A stretch of 37,091 nucleotides of DNA, taken from contig NZ_FORS01000017.1 in assembly GCF_900114065.1 (NCBI RefSeq), forward strand, positions 1 to 37,091. Direction: 5' to 3'. Below the pieces are notes generated by a model. The model saw only the letters and a list, made by a program, of their open reading frames with translations, ran no database searches and was not told the DNA's origin. This stretch comes from Stutzerimonas kunmingensis (GTDB taxonomy: Bacteria; Pseudomonadota; Gammaproteobacteria; Pseudomonadales; Pseudomonadaceae). The position numbers and the translations under genes were made by a program. How positions within the stretch are numbered: position 1 is the first letter of the stretch; every line of letters begins with the position of its first letter. Below are positions 15,759-24,657 of this stretch, one piece after another.

Positions 15759-16643
15759 ATGCTCAAAAGCCCAAAAAATGAAGCTAATAGCATTCACCAG
15801 GCACTGCGGCTTTTGGGAGAGGACATTGTTAATCTGGATATCCATGACTTAGCTATTCATTGGTCAAGAAACATTTCCTCTAGTGCGCCAATTATTGGAA
15901 TAAAGTCTGTGCCTATTCCTTCATTTGAAGGGATGTTAGTCAAAAGCCCCCGCGGTGACGGATGGATGATTGGCGTCAACGATCAGATTCAGTCGGCGGG
16001 GCGTATTAGATTTACTATTGCTCACGAATTTGGACACTTCATCCTTCATCGAGATAGACAGGAACGGTTCGAGTGCTCAAATCAAGATATGCACTCTTGG
16101 GATGCTCAGGGGCGCGATATTGAGCTCGATGCGGACACATTCGCTTCATACCTTTTGATGCCGATTGATGACTTCAGGAAGCAAGTTGATGGCCAGTCGT
16201 TCTCCTTCGATTTGCTGCGTCACTGTGCTGATAGGTATAGAGTCTCGCTTACGGCTGCTGCTTTAAAATGGCGGGAGATTGCACCGGGTCGGGTTATTGT
16301 TATGGCTGCCAGAGACGGCTTTTTGAGTTGGTCCTGCTCAAATGCTCGGGCTTTCCGCTCGGGAGCATATTTCGCCACCCGGAAGGATGTAATCGAGATA
16401 CCTACAGGATCAGTTCTCTTAGATGCGTCTCGATCCGCAGCAGGTTTCTCAAAGCGTGTCGCCGCGAAACTTTGGTTACCTAGAGAACTACCTGATACCG
16501 ATATTATCGAGCATGCTTTCGTAATCGACGGTGAAGACTTCAGCTATACACTAGGCGTCCTCTTGCTGCCCGACTACGAAAGACCTCAGTGGGATGATGG
16601 TGAGGACGAGTTTGAGCCACTTACAGGTGTGCCAAGTTTTTAA
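15759..16643 (+). CDS. ImmA/IrrE-type metallopeptidase
   Basis: The 294-residue product has the zinc motif HEFGHFILH at 89-97 and the third-ligand region ELDADTFASYLLMP at about 122-135, which define the ImmA/IrrE (COG2856) family. Relatives cleave a cognate XRE repressor after a stress signal and so switch on the repressed genes. The C-terminal 120 residues (with FLSWSCSNARAF and a final acidic stretch) form an extra domain that may sense the signal. It is co-transcribed with xre (3-bp gap). The target is most likely the XRE protein next to it; this is inferred from context. Confidence 0.88.
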   Translation: MLKSPKNEANSIHQALRLLGEDIVNLDIHDLAIHWSRNISSSAPIIGIKSVPIPSFEGMLVKSPRGDGWMIGVNDQIQSAGRIRFTIAHEFGHFILHRDRQERFECSNQDMHSWDAQGRDIELDADTFASYLLMPIDDFRKQVDGQSFSFDLLRHCADRYRVSLTAAALKWREIAPGRVIVMAARDGFLSWSCSNARAFRSGAYFATRKDVIEIPTGSVLLDASRSAAGFSKRVAAKLWLPRELPDTDIIEHAFVIDGEDFSYTLGVLLLPDYERPQWDDGEDEFEPLTGVPSF

Positions 16644-16772
16644 CAGTACTGTCCCCTGAGTTTTCATGCTGCTGATGCTTTTCTAAGAAGTACAGCCATC
16701 TGTCCCGCAGTTGACACTGGCCTAAGGCGTGTCGTGATCTGTTTGTCAGAAGCACACAGGAGGGAGTTTTGG

Positions 16773-17087
16773 GTGAAAGTCACTTCAGCGGAACAAACTG
16801 AACCGGCCTGCGATGTTGTTTGCGACGTTTGTGGTGCTGCAACACGCGTCGAAGGATCTGGGCTGCAGTTCGGGGCCCTTCGCGCCAGTTGGGGACCTGG
16901 CTCGGCTCATGATGGCGAGCGTTAAGAGGTCCATCTGTGCGAAACCTGCTTTTTCACGGTCCTGGCAGGCCTGAAACGCGACCGAATGGTGAGCACGATG
17001 TTCGGTTCCGGGGACGAAGACTTGAGCAATTTCGGGCGCGTCGCTCGCGATGACATTTTCAATGACGAAGAAAGTTCAGCTCCCTGA
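16773..17087 (+). pseudogene. Zinc-ribbon accessory protein with an internal stop
   Basis: GTG 16773 has an AGGAGGG site. The frame reads CDVVCDVCGAATR, LQFGALRASWGPGSAHDGER, then TAA at 16923-16925, and continues in frame with EVHLCETCFFTVLAGLKRDR and FGRVARDD to TGA 17087. Both Cys pairs (CDVC and CETC) of a small zinc ribbon are present. The reading continues sensibly past the stop, so a single base change (a Tyr codon to TAA) has probably inactivated it. Similar 100-residue proteins are common as accessory genes of Pseudomonas integrative elements, from memory. The first 50 codons could still be translated. Confidence 0.75.
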
Positions 17088-17125
17088 GCTTGGATAGGGT
17101 CTAGGAAAGCCGGGGCGATTCCCTG

Positions 17126-19183
17126 TTATTGGTAAAAGGCTGCCGATCCGTAGAATTCGAGCGGAGCGTAATTTTCCTCTTTTCCTCGGAGTTGACGGAT
17201 CAAATCGAACTCACCTCCTATTTTTGAAGCAAGGTCTTCTGCGATCTCTAGAGTGGTTCTCCTAAGAGAGAGTACTGCCATTTTATAAGACTCGAAATAA
17301 GGGCTCCCAGTCGCCAAGTTGTAAGCTAGATAAGCCCCGAATGCTGCAGCTGGATATCCCATAACAGGCCATAGGTGGGAAATAGTCGCTTGGTCTGCGC
17401 TTGCCAAGCCTGGTGCCATACCAATTTTGGGGAGAAAACCTCGTTCTTCAAATCGGGCCCCATCGCAAATATTCAGAAAGGCTAACCGCCGCTTATCCGT
17501 GACTGGAACCTTCTCCCACAGATCTTCAAGCGAAACGGATAAATCATCCCCAATGTGCATTGTCACGTGCTTAGGAGACCAATGATCAAACTCACCGTGG
17601 GATGCTACCCAAATAATATCGTACTGAGGGTCCTGATAAGCATCAAGGAAGCTCTGTTTTGTAGCCTCGGTGAAGAGCACAACATTAACCGTGGCTCCGG
17701 CAGATTCAAAAATGCACTTAATTACCTCTGTCTCAAGCTCTTCTGTGAGGCTTCCACCACCACACCAAATCAAAATGTTTTGCGGTTTTCGGTCCGGCTT
17801 AGGAATAGATAATGATGAGGTTATTGGCCATGTCTCTCCCCAGGCCTTGAGCTGTATCGTTTGAAGTGGGGTGCACTCAGTATCAATAGTTAACTGGCAT
17901 GAAGGTCTAGAACGGAAGGGGAATGGGGAAAAACAATACCCGTTGGTCAGGGCTGCTTCGTATTCTTCAGAAGCTCCATACTTAGGAACCCCTATTCGAT
18001 TCGGGATGGTCAAGCCTGAGTTGTCGGAGTAAGCGATGGTTTTTGCTACCCCTAGAAACTTATTGCTTGAATGAACCAATTGCTCAAGAGTGGCCTGCGA
18101 GTCACGTGCTACGAATATTTTTTGATCGCCTAAAGCTGCGAGATAGCCGTGTTCGCCGAATGGAATTGATATGTACAAATCCTCTGCAGTGACATTTGCA
18201 TTAGGTTTCAGCAATTGCTGCCACAGCAGTAAGCCTTGAAGTGTTAGAGAAGTTTCGCCTGCATTAAGGGTTTTAACGATAAACGGTTGAATTGATCCGG
18301 CTCGCATTGCCGCGTCACGAAAGAAAGCAATACCGTCAAGATTTTTCTTCATAGTGCCTTGGACGAGATCCATCTGGCTGAGAAGCGCTGAAGGGGCCCC
18401 ATCTTTATCCCCGGCATAAATGGTCGCTAGCAATTGAAGTTTATGTGGCTCTGCGAGGACTTCATTGAATTCGGCGAGTGTTGTCGCTGCCCACTCATAA
18501 GATGTTTTGCTTGAGAAAGCGCTAGCGGTGGTCGAAAGGCTATAATAGAGAAGGGCGCGGACTTCTTGGGGTATGATGTTTGTTTCAGCGATAGACTCTA
18601 GATGGGGTACGAAGGACTTGGCTAAGTCAGGTGCCTCTTTTGCTGCCCAGCAAGCCATATGGCTCCCAAGATACGCTTCATCGATGAAGATGTGCTCCTC
18701 GGGTAAATTCATCGCCTCTTTAAAGGTTGTTGCGGCGAATGGCCACAGCTCACGTGCTATGTTGTTCATGGCAGTTCGTTCGCGGGCGTAGTAGTAAAAA
18801 GCGCTGAAGAATTTCACCATTACCGGTACAAAGCCAGCCCAGCTGTATACCACCGTTGAAGAATAGAAATCGGTGACTCTTCCCACGTTAAGATTTTTTG
18901 TATGGCTGTCCTTGATGTCTTCTGATAAAGCCAATCCAATCCAATTGCCCATTTCAGTTAATTCAAATTCTTTATATGAGGTATAAAGTGCCTCGGTTGC
19001 GAAAATGAATTGATAGTAGTGTGGCAATAACCGGTTTTCAACGGGTACGCTATTTTGCTGATCAATCACTAAGCCAATAAGTTCTTGGGCTTCTGCTTGC
19101 GAGATGGATGAAGCCAGGCGTGCGTCATGAAATACTTTATCAAGGTGGTCATGCAGAATCGCCAGGGATTGTTCGAGCTTCAA
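17126..19183 (-). CDS. CHAT-domain (caspase-like) protease
   Basis: The 685-residue protein ends with a CHAT domain. The strand IIWVASHGEF holds the catalytic His529, and LAFLNICDGARF holds Cys573. GMAPGLASADQATISHLWPV and GAYLAYNLATGSPYF then follow as in other CHAT proteins. The first 400 residues are mostly α-helical without clear repeat motifs and may sense a trigger or partner. CHAT proteases act in several bacterial defence systems, for example as Cas7-11 partners and gasdermin activators. No such partner is adjacent. The start is TTG 19183 with AAGGA upstream, since no ATG is in frame nearby. It converges with the upstream pseudogene. Confidence 0.82.
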   Translation of the reverse strand: MKLEQSLAILHDHLDKVFHDARLASSISQAEAQELIGLVIDQQNSVPVENRLLPHYYQFIFATEALYTSYKEFELTEMGNWIGLALSEDIKDSHTKNLNVGRVTDFYSSTVVYSWAGFVPVMVKFFSAFYYYARERTAMNNIARELWPFAATTFKEAMNLPEEHIFIDEAYLGSHMACWAAKEAPDLAKSFVPHLESIAETNIIPQEVRALLYYSLSTTASAFSSKTSYEWAATTLAEFNEVLAEPHKLQLLATIYAGDKDGAPSALLSQMDLVQGTMKKNLDGIAFFRDAAMRAGSIQPFIVKTLNAGETSLTLQGLLLWQQLLKPNANVTAEDLYISIPFGEHGYLAALGDQKIFVARDSQATLEQLVHSSNKFLGVAKTIAYSDNSGLTIPNRIGVPKYGASEEYEAALTNGYCFSPFPFRSRPSCQLTIDTECTPLQTIQLKAWGETWPITSSLSIPKPDRKPQNILIWCGGGSLTEELETEVIKCIFESAGATVNVVLFTEATKQSFLDAYQDPQYDIIWVASHGEFDHWSPKHVTMHIGDDLSVSLEDLWEKVPVTDKRRLAFLNICDGARFEERGFLPKIGMAPGLASADQATISHLWPVMGYPAAAFGAYLAYNLATGSPYFESYKMAVLSLRRTTLEIAEDLASKIGGEFDLIRQLRGKEENYAPLEFYGSAAFYQ

Positions 19184-19532
19184 TGCATTAATTCCTTTTT
19201 TTTGGATTGATCAATTGCTGCATGACTTAGCCTCAGCCGAGTAAGGTTCCACTAATTGAACTGTCAATGTGGAGCACCTAAACGGTTTTTTGACGGTTTG
19301 GTCTATGTCAATCTTACCTGCAATCGGCAGGATCTATGTCAATCTTGACTCCAAACATTGACTGTCAATCGGATTCCGCACTCGCCGTGTGACAGCCCGG
19401 TTTCATTGGGGATCGGGAGTGTCAATGGTGATTGGGCCTATTTGATAAAAACCACTGGTGGCCGGATGATCCGATGGAAGCAGAGCCTACGGCTTGGGCT
19501 AAGCCGAGGGGGAGCTGAGTCAGTGCTAGGGG
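19184..19532. other. Gene-poor region upstream of the CHAT gene
   Basis: These 349 bp hold no supported gene. They include the TGTCAAT repeat cluster and presumably the CHAT promoter, which I could not place. Confidence 0.5.
19262..19426. repeat. TGTCAAT repeat cluster
   Basis: TGTCAAT occurs five times, at 19262, 19306, 19337, 19363 and 19420. Two copies are embedded in the longer repeat TCTATGTCAATCTT (19302-19315 and 19333-19346), and one forms the perfect palindrome ATTGAC-T-GTCAAT at 19357-19369. It may be a regulator-binding cluster for the CHAT gene or the decayed end of a mobile element. Confidence 0.6.
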
Positions 19533-19856
19533 TTATCGCTTAAGCAGCGCTGATTCGCGCTCCTGGGCTATGGCCATATCCTTCTGCGCCATCTCTCGTA
19601 GCGCCAATAAGTGCTTCTTGTACTCCTCCACCGGCATGCCTTCTTCAAGCATGGATAGCAGCTCATTCTCTTCAGCAAAGTACTTGTTCACTACCATGAC
19701 TAGATGTACGGAGCTCACTGTCGCGCTGAAGTTAGCGAGATCACGGAAGGCTAGGTGAATATACGTTTCAACCGACTGAGGCTCGATATGACCAGTCCAG
19801 CTTATGACCTCAGCGATGAACGTTTGACTGTCCAGCAATTCTTGGCGGAAGGGCAT
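19533..19856 (-). CDS. Hypothetical protein
   Basis: The 107-residue frame (MPFRQELLDSQTFIAEVISW) is largely helical and acidic in the middle (NKYFAEENELLSMLEEGMPV), ending in a charged helix. No family is recognised. The start at ATG 19856 has only a weak ribosome site, and the frame stays open for about 15 codons upstream, so the N-terminus may be wrong or lost. It is the last gene-like feature before the island edge in endA. Confidence 0.45.
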   Translation of the reverse strand: MPFRQELLDSQTFIAEVISWTGHIEPQSVETYIHLAFRDLANFSATVSSVHLVMVVNKYFAEENELLSMLEEGMPVEEYKKHLLALREMAQKDMAIAQERESALLKR

Positions 19857-20067
19857 TCGCCCGGCGTACCCGTTGATGGCAATGCTGAGCGTGCATCTGA
19901 CTCAGAACTGGGCTAGGTGTCTCTACTGTCGGCAAGATCTTTTGAAAGAGTCGAGCGACTGGAGTTCTGTGTAAGCGAATTGCTGGAAGGTGGTAAAAGC
20001 GTTACAGAATAAAAAATGATTAGAATCATGCATTTATATTTGTAACATGTTACAAGCAGCATATTTC
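19857..20067. other. AT-rich island edge with palindromes
   Basis: There is no gene here. ATGATT-AG-AATCAT (20016-20029) and the perfect 16-bp palindrome TTGTAACATGTTACAA (20040-20055) lie just before the break in endA. GTTACAG at about 20001 echoes the palindrome. They may be recombinase sites or the end of an unidentified element. Confidence 0.5.
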
Positions 20068-20300
20068 ACGTGCTCCCACTCCACCCGTTGAGCGCGCTTG
20101 GGCTGCTTGCGCGGGACATAGCCGCAGCTGCGCAGGTCGATGCGATTGCCCTTGAAGCTGCAGCCGCAGTAGAAGTCCACCGGTCGGTCGGCATAGAGCG
20201 TCCAGGCGACCTTCTTCGCTTCGCGGAAGGTGCGAGGCGCATCGGCGTAAGTGTTGGTGCAGCAGAACAGGGCAAGCAGAAAGAGACTGAGGCGGCGCAT
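20068..20300 (-). pseudogene. endA: Endonuclease I (EndA), N-terminal fragment
   Basis: The signal peptide MRRLSLFLLALFCCTNTYAD is followed by PRTFREAKKVAWTLYADRPV, FYCGCSFKGNRIDLRSCGYV and RVEWEHV, the N-terminal third of periplasmic endonuclease I. In the family WEH[VI]VPAW begins the catalytic region and about 140 more residues follow. Here the sequence changes to unrelated AT-rich DNA right after the GTG of WEHV and soon stops at 20034. The remainder is not in the window. Loss of this periplasmic DNase could raise survival of incoming DNA in the host; that is inferred. The promoter side is intact. Confidence 0.85.
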
Positions 20301-20399
20301 GGAATTCTCGACAACTGAACGAGTGTCGCATCCATGCGCGGGCCGGCATCTTACCTTTCGGTTAAGTAAAAGTCATAAAAAACAATAACTTGCATGATG

Positions 20400-21257
20400 T
20401 CACTGGGCCTTCATGCGGCCCAGGCGGTTGATCTGCAGAGAGGCGAGAATGATCGTGCCGCCGACGGCGAGCAGAATCAGGTTGGTCGTGGTGCCCCAGA
20501 ACAGCAGGTTGAGCAGCAGACCCACCGGCACAGCCATGTTGTTCATCACCGCCAGGGTGCCGGCATCCACCAGCGTCGCGCCCTTGTTCCAACAGAACTG
20601 GCCGATGGCCGTGGCCAGCACACCCATCCAGATCAGCACCGCCCATTGCGTCGTCGTGGTCGGCAGTTTCTCGGTGTTACCGAACAGCAGCCAGGCTGGC
20701 AGCACGATCAGCAGTGCGCCGAGGAAGAAGTAGCCGAAGCGGCGATGCAATGGCACGTCGGAGGGGTAACGCTGCGCCAGATGCTTGTAGAACACCTGGC
20801 CGGCGGCGAAGGTGAAGTTGGCCAGCTGCATGAGCAGGAAGCCGCCGAGAAAGTCGCCGGAGACTCCGTCGTAGCGGATGAGCCCAGCGCCGAACACCGC
20901 GACGACTGCAGCGACCAGCGCCCTGGGGTTGAAGCGACGGTTGAGCGCGTCGTCGATCAGCGTCACGTGCAGCGGCGTGAGCACGGTGAACAGCAGCACC
21001 TCGGCGACCGTGAGCACGTTGAAACTCATGTACAGGCAGAGATACGTCACGCCGAACTGCAGCGCGCCGACCAGGGTCACGCCGGCGATGAAGCCGGGGG
21101 CGACACCGCGCCAGCGGGTCAGCGGCAGGAACACCAGGCCGGCGAGAATCACTCGGGTCAGCACTGCGAAATAGCTGTCCACCTGGCCGGCCAGGTAGAC
21201 GCCGATCAGGTTGAAGGAAAAGGCCCAGAGCAGGGTGACGAAGATCAGATAGCGCAT
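20400..21257 (-). CDS. EamA-family transporter (DMT superfamily)
   Basis: The 285-residue membrane protein is an inner-membrane drug/metabolite-type exporter. It shows about ten hydrophobic segments in two repeated EamA halves (from MRYLIFVTLLWAFSFNLIGV to LLAVGGTIILASLQINRLGR). The second half contains WAVLIWMGVLATAIGQFCWN, a typical EamA signature. ATG 21257 has a GGAGG site. The longer open frame in the same register past 21257 is not coding; it lies antisense-free over the dehydrogenase in another frame. The substrate cannot be predicted; amino acids or metabolites are usual. Confidence 0.85.
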   Translation of the reverse strand: MRYLIFVTLLWAFSFNLIGVYLAGQVDSYFAVLTRVILAGLVFLPLTRWRGVAPGFIAGVTLVGALQFGVTYLCLYMSFNVLTVAEVLLFTVLTPLHVTLIDDALNRRFNPRALVAAVVAVFGAGLIRYDGVSGDFLGGFLLMQLANFTFAAGQVFYKHLAQRYPSDVPLHRRFGYFFLGALLIVLPAWLLFGNTEKLPTTTTQWAVLIWMGVLATAIGQFCWNKGATLVDAGTLAVMNNMAVPVGLLLNLLFWGTTTNLILLAVGGTIILASLQINRLGRMKAQ

Positions 21258-21346
21258 ACCGCCTCCACGACGAAGGCCGGCGACCTTAGCGGCTGCGCAT
21301 GAAAGAGGGAAGGGCTGGCGCGCCCGCAGGCTCGCCAGCCGAGCGG

Positions 21347-22402
21347 TCAGGCCGCTTTCAGGGTGGCCATGTCGATGACGAAGCGGTACTTCACGTCGCT
21401 CTTGAGCATGCGCTCGTAGGCTTCGTTGATGTCCTGCATGCGGATCATCTCGATGTCCGAGACGATGCCGTGCTCGGCGCAGAAGTCGAGCATCTCCTGG
21501 GTTTCGGCGATGCCGCCGATCAGCGAGCCGGCGATGCGGCGGCGCTTGAAGATCAGGCCGAACACGCTGGGTGAGGGGTGCGGCGAAGCCGGTGCGCCGA
21601 CCAGCGTCATCGTGGCGTCGCGCTTGAGCAGATTCACGAACGCATCGAGGTTGTGCGGCGCGGCAACGGTGTTGAGAATGAAGTCGAAGCTGTTGACGTG
21701 CGCAGCCATCTCCTCCTTGTTCTTCGACACCACCACTTCCGACGCGCCGAGGCGCAGCGCATCTTCCCGCTTGTCCGGCGAGGTGGTGAACAGCACGACC
21801 TTTGCACCCATGGCGTTGGCGATCTTCACTGCCATATGGCCAAGACCGCCGAGGCCAACTACACCGACCTTCTGCCCCGGGCCGACCTTCCACTGGCGCA
21901 GTGGCGAGTAGGTGGTGATGCCCGCGCAAAGCAGCGGCGCGACGGCGGCGAGGTTGTCGGTGTGGTTGATGCGCAGCACGTATTTTTCGTCCACCACGAT
22001 GTTGTCGGAATAGCCGCCAAGGGTGTTCTCGCCACCGCCGAAGGCCGGACCGTTGTAGGTGCCGACGAAGCCGTTCTCGCAATACTGCTCCAGCCCCTCG
22101 CCACAGGAGGAGCAGCTGCGGCAGCTGTCGACCAGGCAGCCGACGCCGGCGATATCGCCCGCCTTGAACTTGCTGACGTTCGCGCCGACCGCGCTCACGC
22201 GGCCGACGATCTCGTGGCCGGGCACGGAGGGATACAGGGTGTTGTTCCACTCGTTGCGTGCGGTATGCAGGTCCGAATGGCAGACGCCGCAGAAGAGAAT
22301 CTCGATCCGTACATCGTTAGGCCCAACTTCGCGGCGCGAAAACGAGTAGGGGGCGAGCGGGGCGCTCGGGTCGAGGGCGGCGTAACCGATGCTGTTGCTC
22401 AT
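21347..22402 (-). CDS. Zinc-dependent NADP alcohol dehydrogenase (YahK-like)
   Basis: The 351-residue protein belongs to the cinnamyl-alcohol-dehydrogenase branch of medium-chain dehydrogenases and reduces aldehydes to alcohols. The catalytic zinc ligands are C41 in CGVCHSD and H63-E64 in PGHEIVG; the structural zinc is held by C94, C97, C100 and C108. The cofactor loop is GLGGLGHMA. The cofactor is predicted to be NADP(H) by family. It is an independent unit on the minus strand, between leuA and the transporter. The substrate is not predictable beyond broad aldehydes. Confidence 0.9.
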   Translation of the reverse strand: MSNSIGYAALDPSAPLAPYSFSRREVGPNDVRIEILFCGVCHSDLHTARNEWNNTLYPSVPGHEIVGRVSAVGANVSKFKAGDIAGVGCLVDSCRSCSSCGEGLEQYCENGFVGTYNGPAFGGGENTLGGYSDNIVVDEKYVLRINHTDNLAAVAPLLCAGITTYSPLRQWKVGPGQKVGVVGLGGLGHMAVKIANAMGAKVVLFTTSPDKREDALRLGASEVVVSKNKEEMAAHVNSFDFILNTVAAPHNLDAFVNLLKRDATMTLVGAPASPHPSPSVFGLIFKRRRIAGSLIGGIAETQEMLDFCAEHGIVSDIEMIRMQDINEAYERMLKSDVKYRFVIDMATLKAA

Positions 22403-22702
22403 GACGGCTCCTTTGTTCGTTCGGGATTTGCAGAGGCCAAGCCTAATGGCACCGGAAACAGGAGCGTTTGCACAATCCTGCCGATGGCTGACGTGTTTCT
22501 GCCGAATTGCCGTGGCCTGGCTGACTGAGTTGGGAGGGTATTGGGAGGCGAACAGTTCAGTCGCTCACCGCAGTCGGTCGCGACCGGCGACGCGTGGCGG
22601 CGCCGCAAAAATGTGCCGTCGCCATCGGTGATGGCGCCGGCGGGACGAGCTTGCCGGCGTGGCGCTCAGGGATGGCGAGCCCGATGGGCTCGCCGCAGGG
22701 GC
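22403..22702. other. leuA/dehydrogenase intergenic region
   Basis: These 300 bp have no supported gene. They hold the leuA hairpin at 22674-22694 and a second stem CGCCATC-ggt-GATGGCG at 22620-22636. The promoter of the dehydrogenase should be here, but no clear boxes are seen. Confidence 0.6.
22674..22694 (-). terminator. leuA terminator hairpin
   Basis: GGCGAGCCC-gat-GGGCTCGCC is a perfect 9-bp stem 9 bp after the leuA stop. There is no T-run, so termination strength is uncertain. Confidence 0.55.
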
Positions 22703-24373
22703 TCAGGCGGCCTGCTCCTGCGCCTCTCGCAAGGCCCGGTTCATGGCACTGAACAGCGCACGGATGCTGGCGGTGGTGATGTTTTCGTCGATGCCGATAC
22801 CGTGCAGCGGGCGCTCGCCGTCCAGGCGTACCTCGATATAAGCAGCGGCCTTGGCGTTGCTGCCGGCGCCGATGGAATGCTCGTGGTAGTCCATGATCTC
22901 CAGCTTCACTGGCAACGCAGCTACCAGCGCCTCCAGCGGCCCCTTGCCGATGCCGCGCCAGTGAGCGATCTCGCCATCGGTCGCGACTTCCACATCCACC
23001 GCACTGGTGCCGTTCTCTTCCTGCAGACGATGGCCCTTGAGCGTGTACGGCGCGGTGGCCTGCAGGTACTCGGCTTCCAGCAGCGCGTAGATCTGTTTGG
23101 CACTCATCTCCAGGCCCAGGCGGTCGGTTTCCTTCTGCACCACCTGGCTGAACTCGATCTGCATGCGCCGCGGCAGGCTGATGCCGTATTCCTGCTCGAG
23201 CAGGAAGGTGATGCCGCCCTTGCCGGACTGGCTGTTGACGCGAATCACCGCCTCGTAGCTGCGGCCGATGTCGGCCGGGTCGATCGGCAGATACGGCACC
23301 TCCCAGACGCCTTCCGGGTCCTGCAGGGAAAAGCCCTTGCGGATCGCATCCTGGTGCGAGCCGGAGAACGCGGTATGCACCAGATCACCGACATAGGGAT
23401 GGCGCGGGTGTACCGGCAACTGGTTGCATTCCTCGACCACCTTGCGCACGGCGTCGATGTCGGAGAAGTCCAGTTGCGGGTCGACGCCCTGGGTGTACAT
23501 GTTCAGCGCCACGGTGACCAGGTCGACGTTGCCGGTGCGCTCGCCATTGCCGAACAGGCAGCCTTCGACGCGATCAGCGCCGGCCATCAGGCCCAGCTCG
23601 GTGGCGGCCACGCCGGTGCCGCGATCGTTGTGGGTGTGCAGGCTGACCAGCACGCTGTCGCGACGGTCGACGTGGCGGCAGAACCACTCGATCTGGTCGG
23701 CGTAGATATTGGGCGTGGCGGCTTCCACCGTGGCCGGCAGGTTGAGGATCAGCTTCTGCTCGGGCGTCGGCTGGAACACCTCGATCACCGCGTTGCAGAC
23801 TTCGACGGCGAACTCCGGCTCGGTGGAACTGAAGATCTCCGGCGAGTACTCGAACCGCCAGGCGGTTTCCGGGTTCTGCGCAGCCAGGCGCTTGATGATC
23901 TGTGCCGCGTTGACCGCGATGTTCACCACGCCGGCCTTGTCCTGATTGAAGACGATGCGGCGGAAACTCGGCGCGGTGGCGTTGTAGTAGTGGACGATGG
24001 CCTGCTTGGCGCCCTTCAGCGACTCGAAGGTGCGGGTGATCAGATCCTCGCGCGCCTGGGTCAGCACCTGGATGGTGACGTCGTCGGGGATGTGGCCGCC
24101 TTCGATCAGCTCGCGGACGAAGTCGAAATCGGTCTGCGAAGCAGAGGGGAAGCCGACCTCGATTTCCTTGATGCCGACCTGCACCAGCGTCTTGAAAAAA
24201 CGCATCTTCTTCGCGGCATCCATTGGCTCGATCAGCGACTGATTGCCGTCGCGCAGATCCGAGCTCAGCCAGATCGGTGCCAGGGTGATGGCCTGCGACG
24301 GCCAGGTGCGATCCGGGATGTCGATGGCCGGAAAGGCGCGATATTTTTTCGATGGATTCTTGAGCATGGTCAT
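22703..24373 (-). CDS. leuA: 2-isopropylmalate synthase
   Basis: The 556-residue enzyme condenses acetyl-CoA with 2-oxoisovalerate, the first committed step of leucine synthesis. [15 protein letters not shown] near residue 40 is the metal-binding DRxGxQ-like motif. [20 protein letters not shown] carries the second metal pair (HxH-type), and a C-terminal regulatory domain follows ([20 protein letters not shown]). Length and start ([20 protein letters not shown]) match the long LeuA form of Pseudomonas. The frame is open to 24466, but the family start with a GGGGAAA site at ATG 24373 is preferred. Feedback inhibition by leucine is expected for the family. Confidence 0.95.
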   Translation of the reverse strand: MTMLKNPSKKYRAFPAIDIPDRTWPSQAITLAPIWLSSDLRDGNQSLIEPMDAAKKMRFFKTLVQVGIKEIEVGFPSASQTDFDFVRELIEGGHIPDDVTIQVLTQAREDLITRTFESLKGAKQAIVHYYNATAPSFRRIVFNQDKAGVVNIAVNAAQIIKRLAAQNPETAWRFEYSPEIFSSTEPEFAVEVCNAVIEVFQPTPEQKLILNLPATVEAATPNIYADQIEWFCRHVDRRDSVLVSLHTHNDRGTGVAATELGLMAGADRVEGCLFGNGERTGNVDLVTVALNMYTQGVDPQLDFSDIDAVRKVVEECNQLPVHPRHPYVGDLVHTAFSGSHQDAIRKGFSLQDPEGVWEVPYLPIDPADIGRSYEAVIRVNSQSGKGGITFLLEQEYGISLPRRMQIEFSQVVQKETDRLGLEMSAKQIYALLEAEYLQATAPYTLKGHRLQEENGTSAVDVEVATDGEIAHWRGIGKGPLEALVAALPVKLEIMDYHEHSIGAGSNAKAAAYIEVRLDGERPLHGIGIDENITTASIRALFSAMNRALREAQEQAA

Positions 24374-24657
24374 GGTGTTTCCCCAGGCGATCCTTGAGCT
24401 AGCAACTTGTCTGCCCATTACGGGCATCGGTTTATGGTGCAAAGCTAGTGCTTCGTGGTTATGCATTGCAAGGGTTGATAAAAAATTGATGGTTTATTGC
24501 TGTAAGTGATGCTTATTGGTGATTAGTGCTGGTTTGGTCATGAAAATCCAAGCTTGATTGCGCGGCTCTGTTGCGGCCTCATGTCGCAGCGGCCGGGGCG
24601 AAAAGGCTGTGCGATCATCCAGCCAATCCATAGGGTCATGTCACGAAGGACACGCCG
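24374..24657. other. Divergent leuA/DUF2946 intergenic region
   Basis: The gap is AT-rich near 24470-24540 and must contain both promoters. TGCCC-attac-GGGCA (24412-24426) forms a small hairpin in the leuA 5' leader. No leucine-rich leader peptide was found. Confidence 0.5.

Noticed and set aside
16923..16925. Possible recoding of the internal stop
   Set aside because: The codon is TAA, not TGA, and there is no adjacent recoding signal; a nonsense mutation is simpler.
21258..22250. Long minus-strand open frame in phase with the EamA gene
   Set aside because: It is Arg/Gln/Gly-rich shadow sequence overlapping the well-supported dehydrogenase; the EamA start at 21257 has a clear ribosome site.
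22541..24397. 618-codon plus-strand frame across leuA
   Set aside because: It is the antisense shadow of leuA with no recognisable domain.
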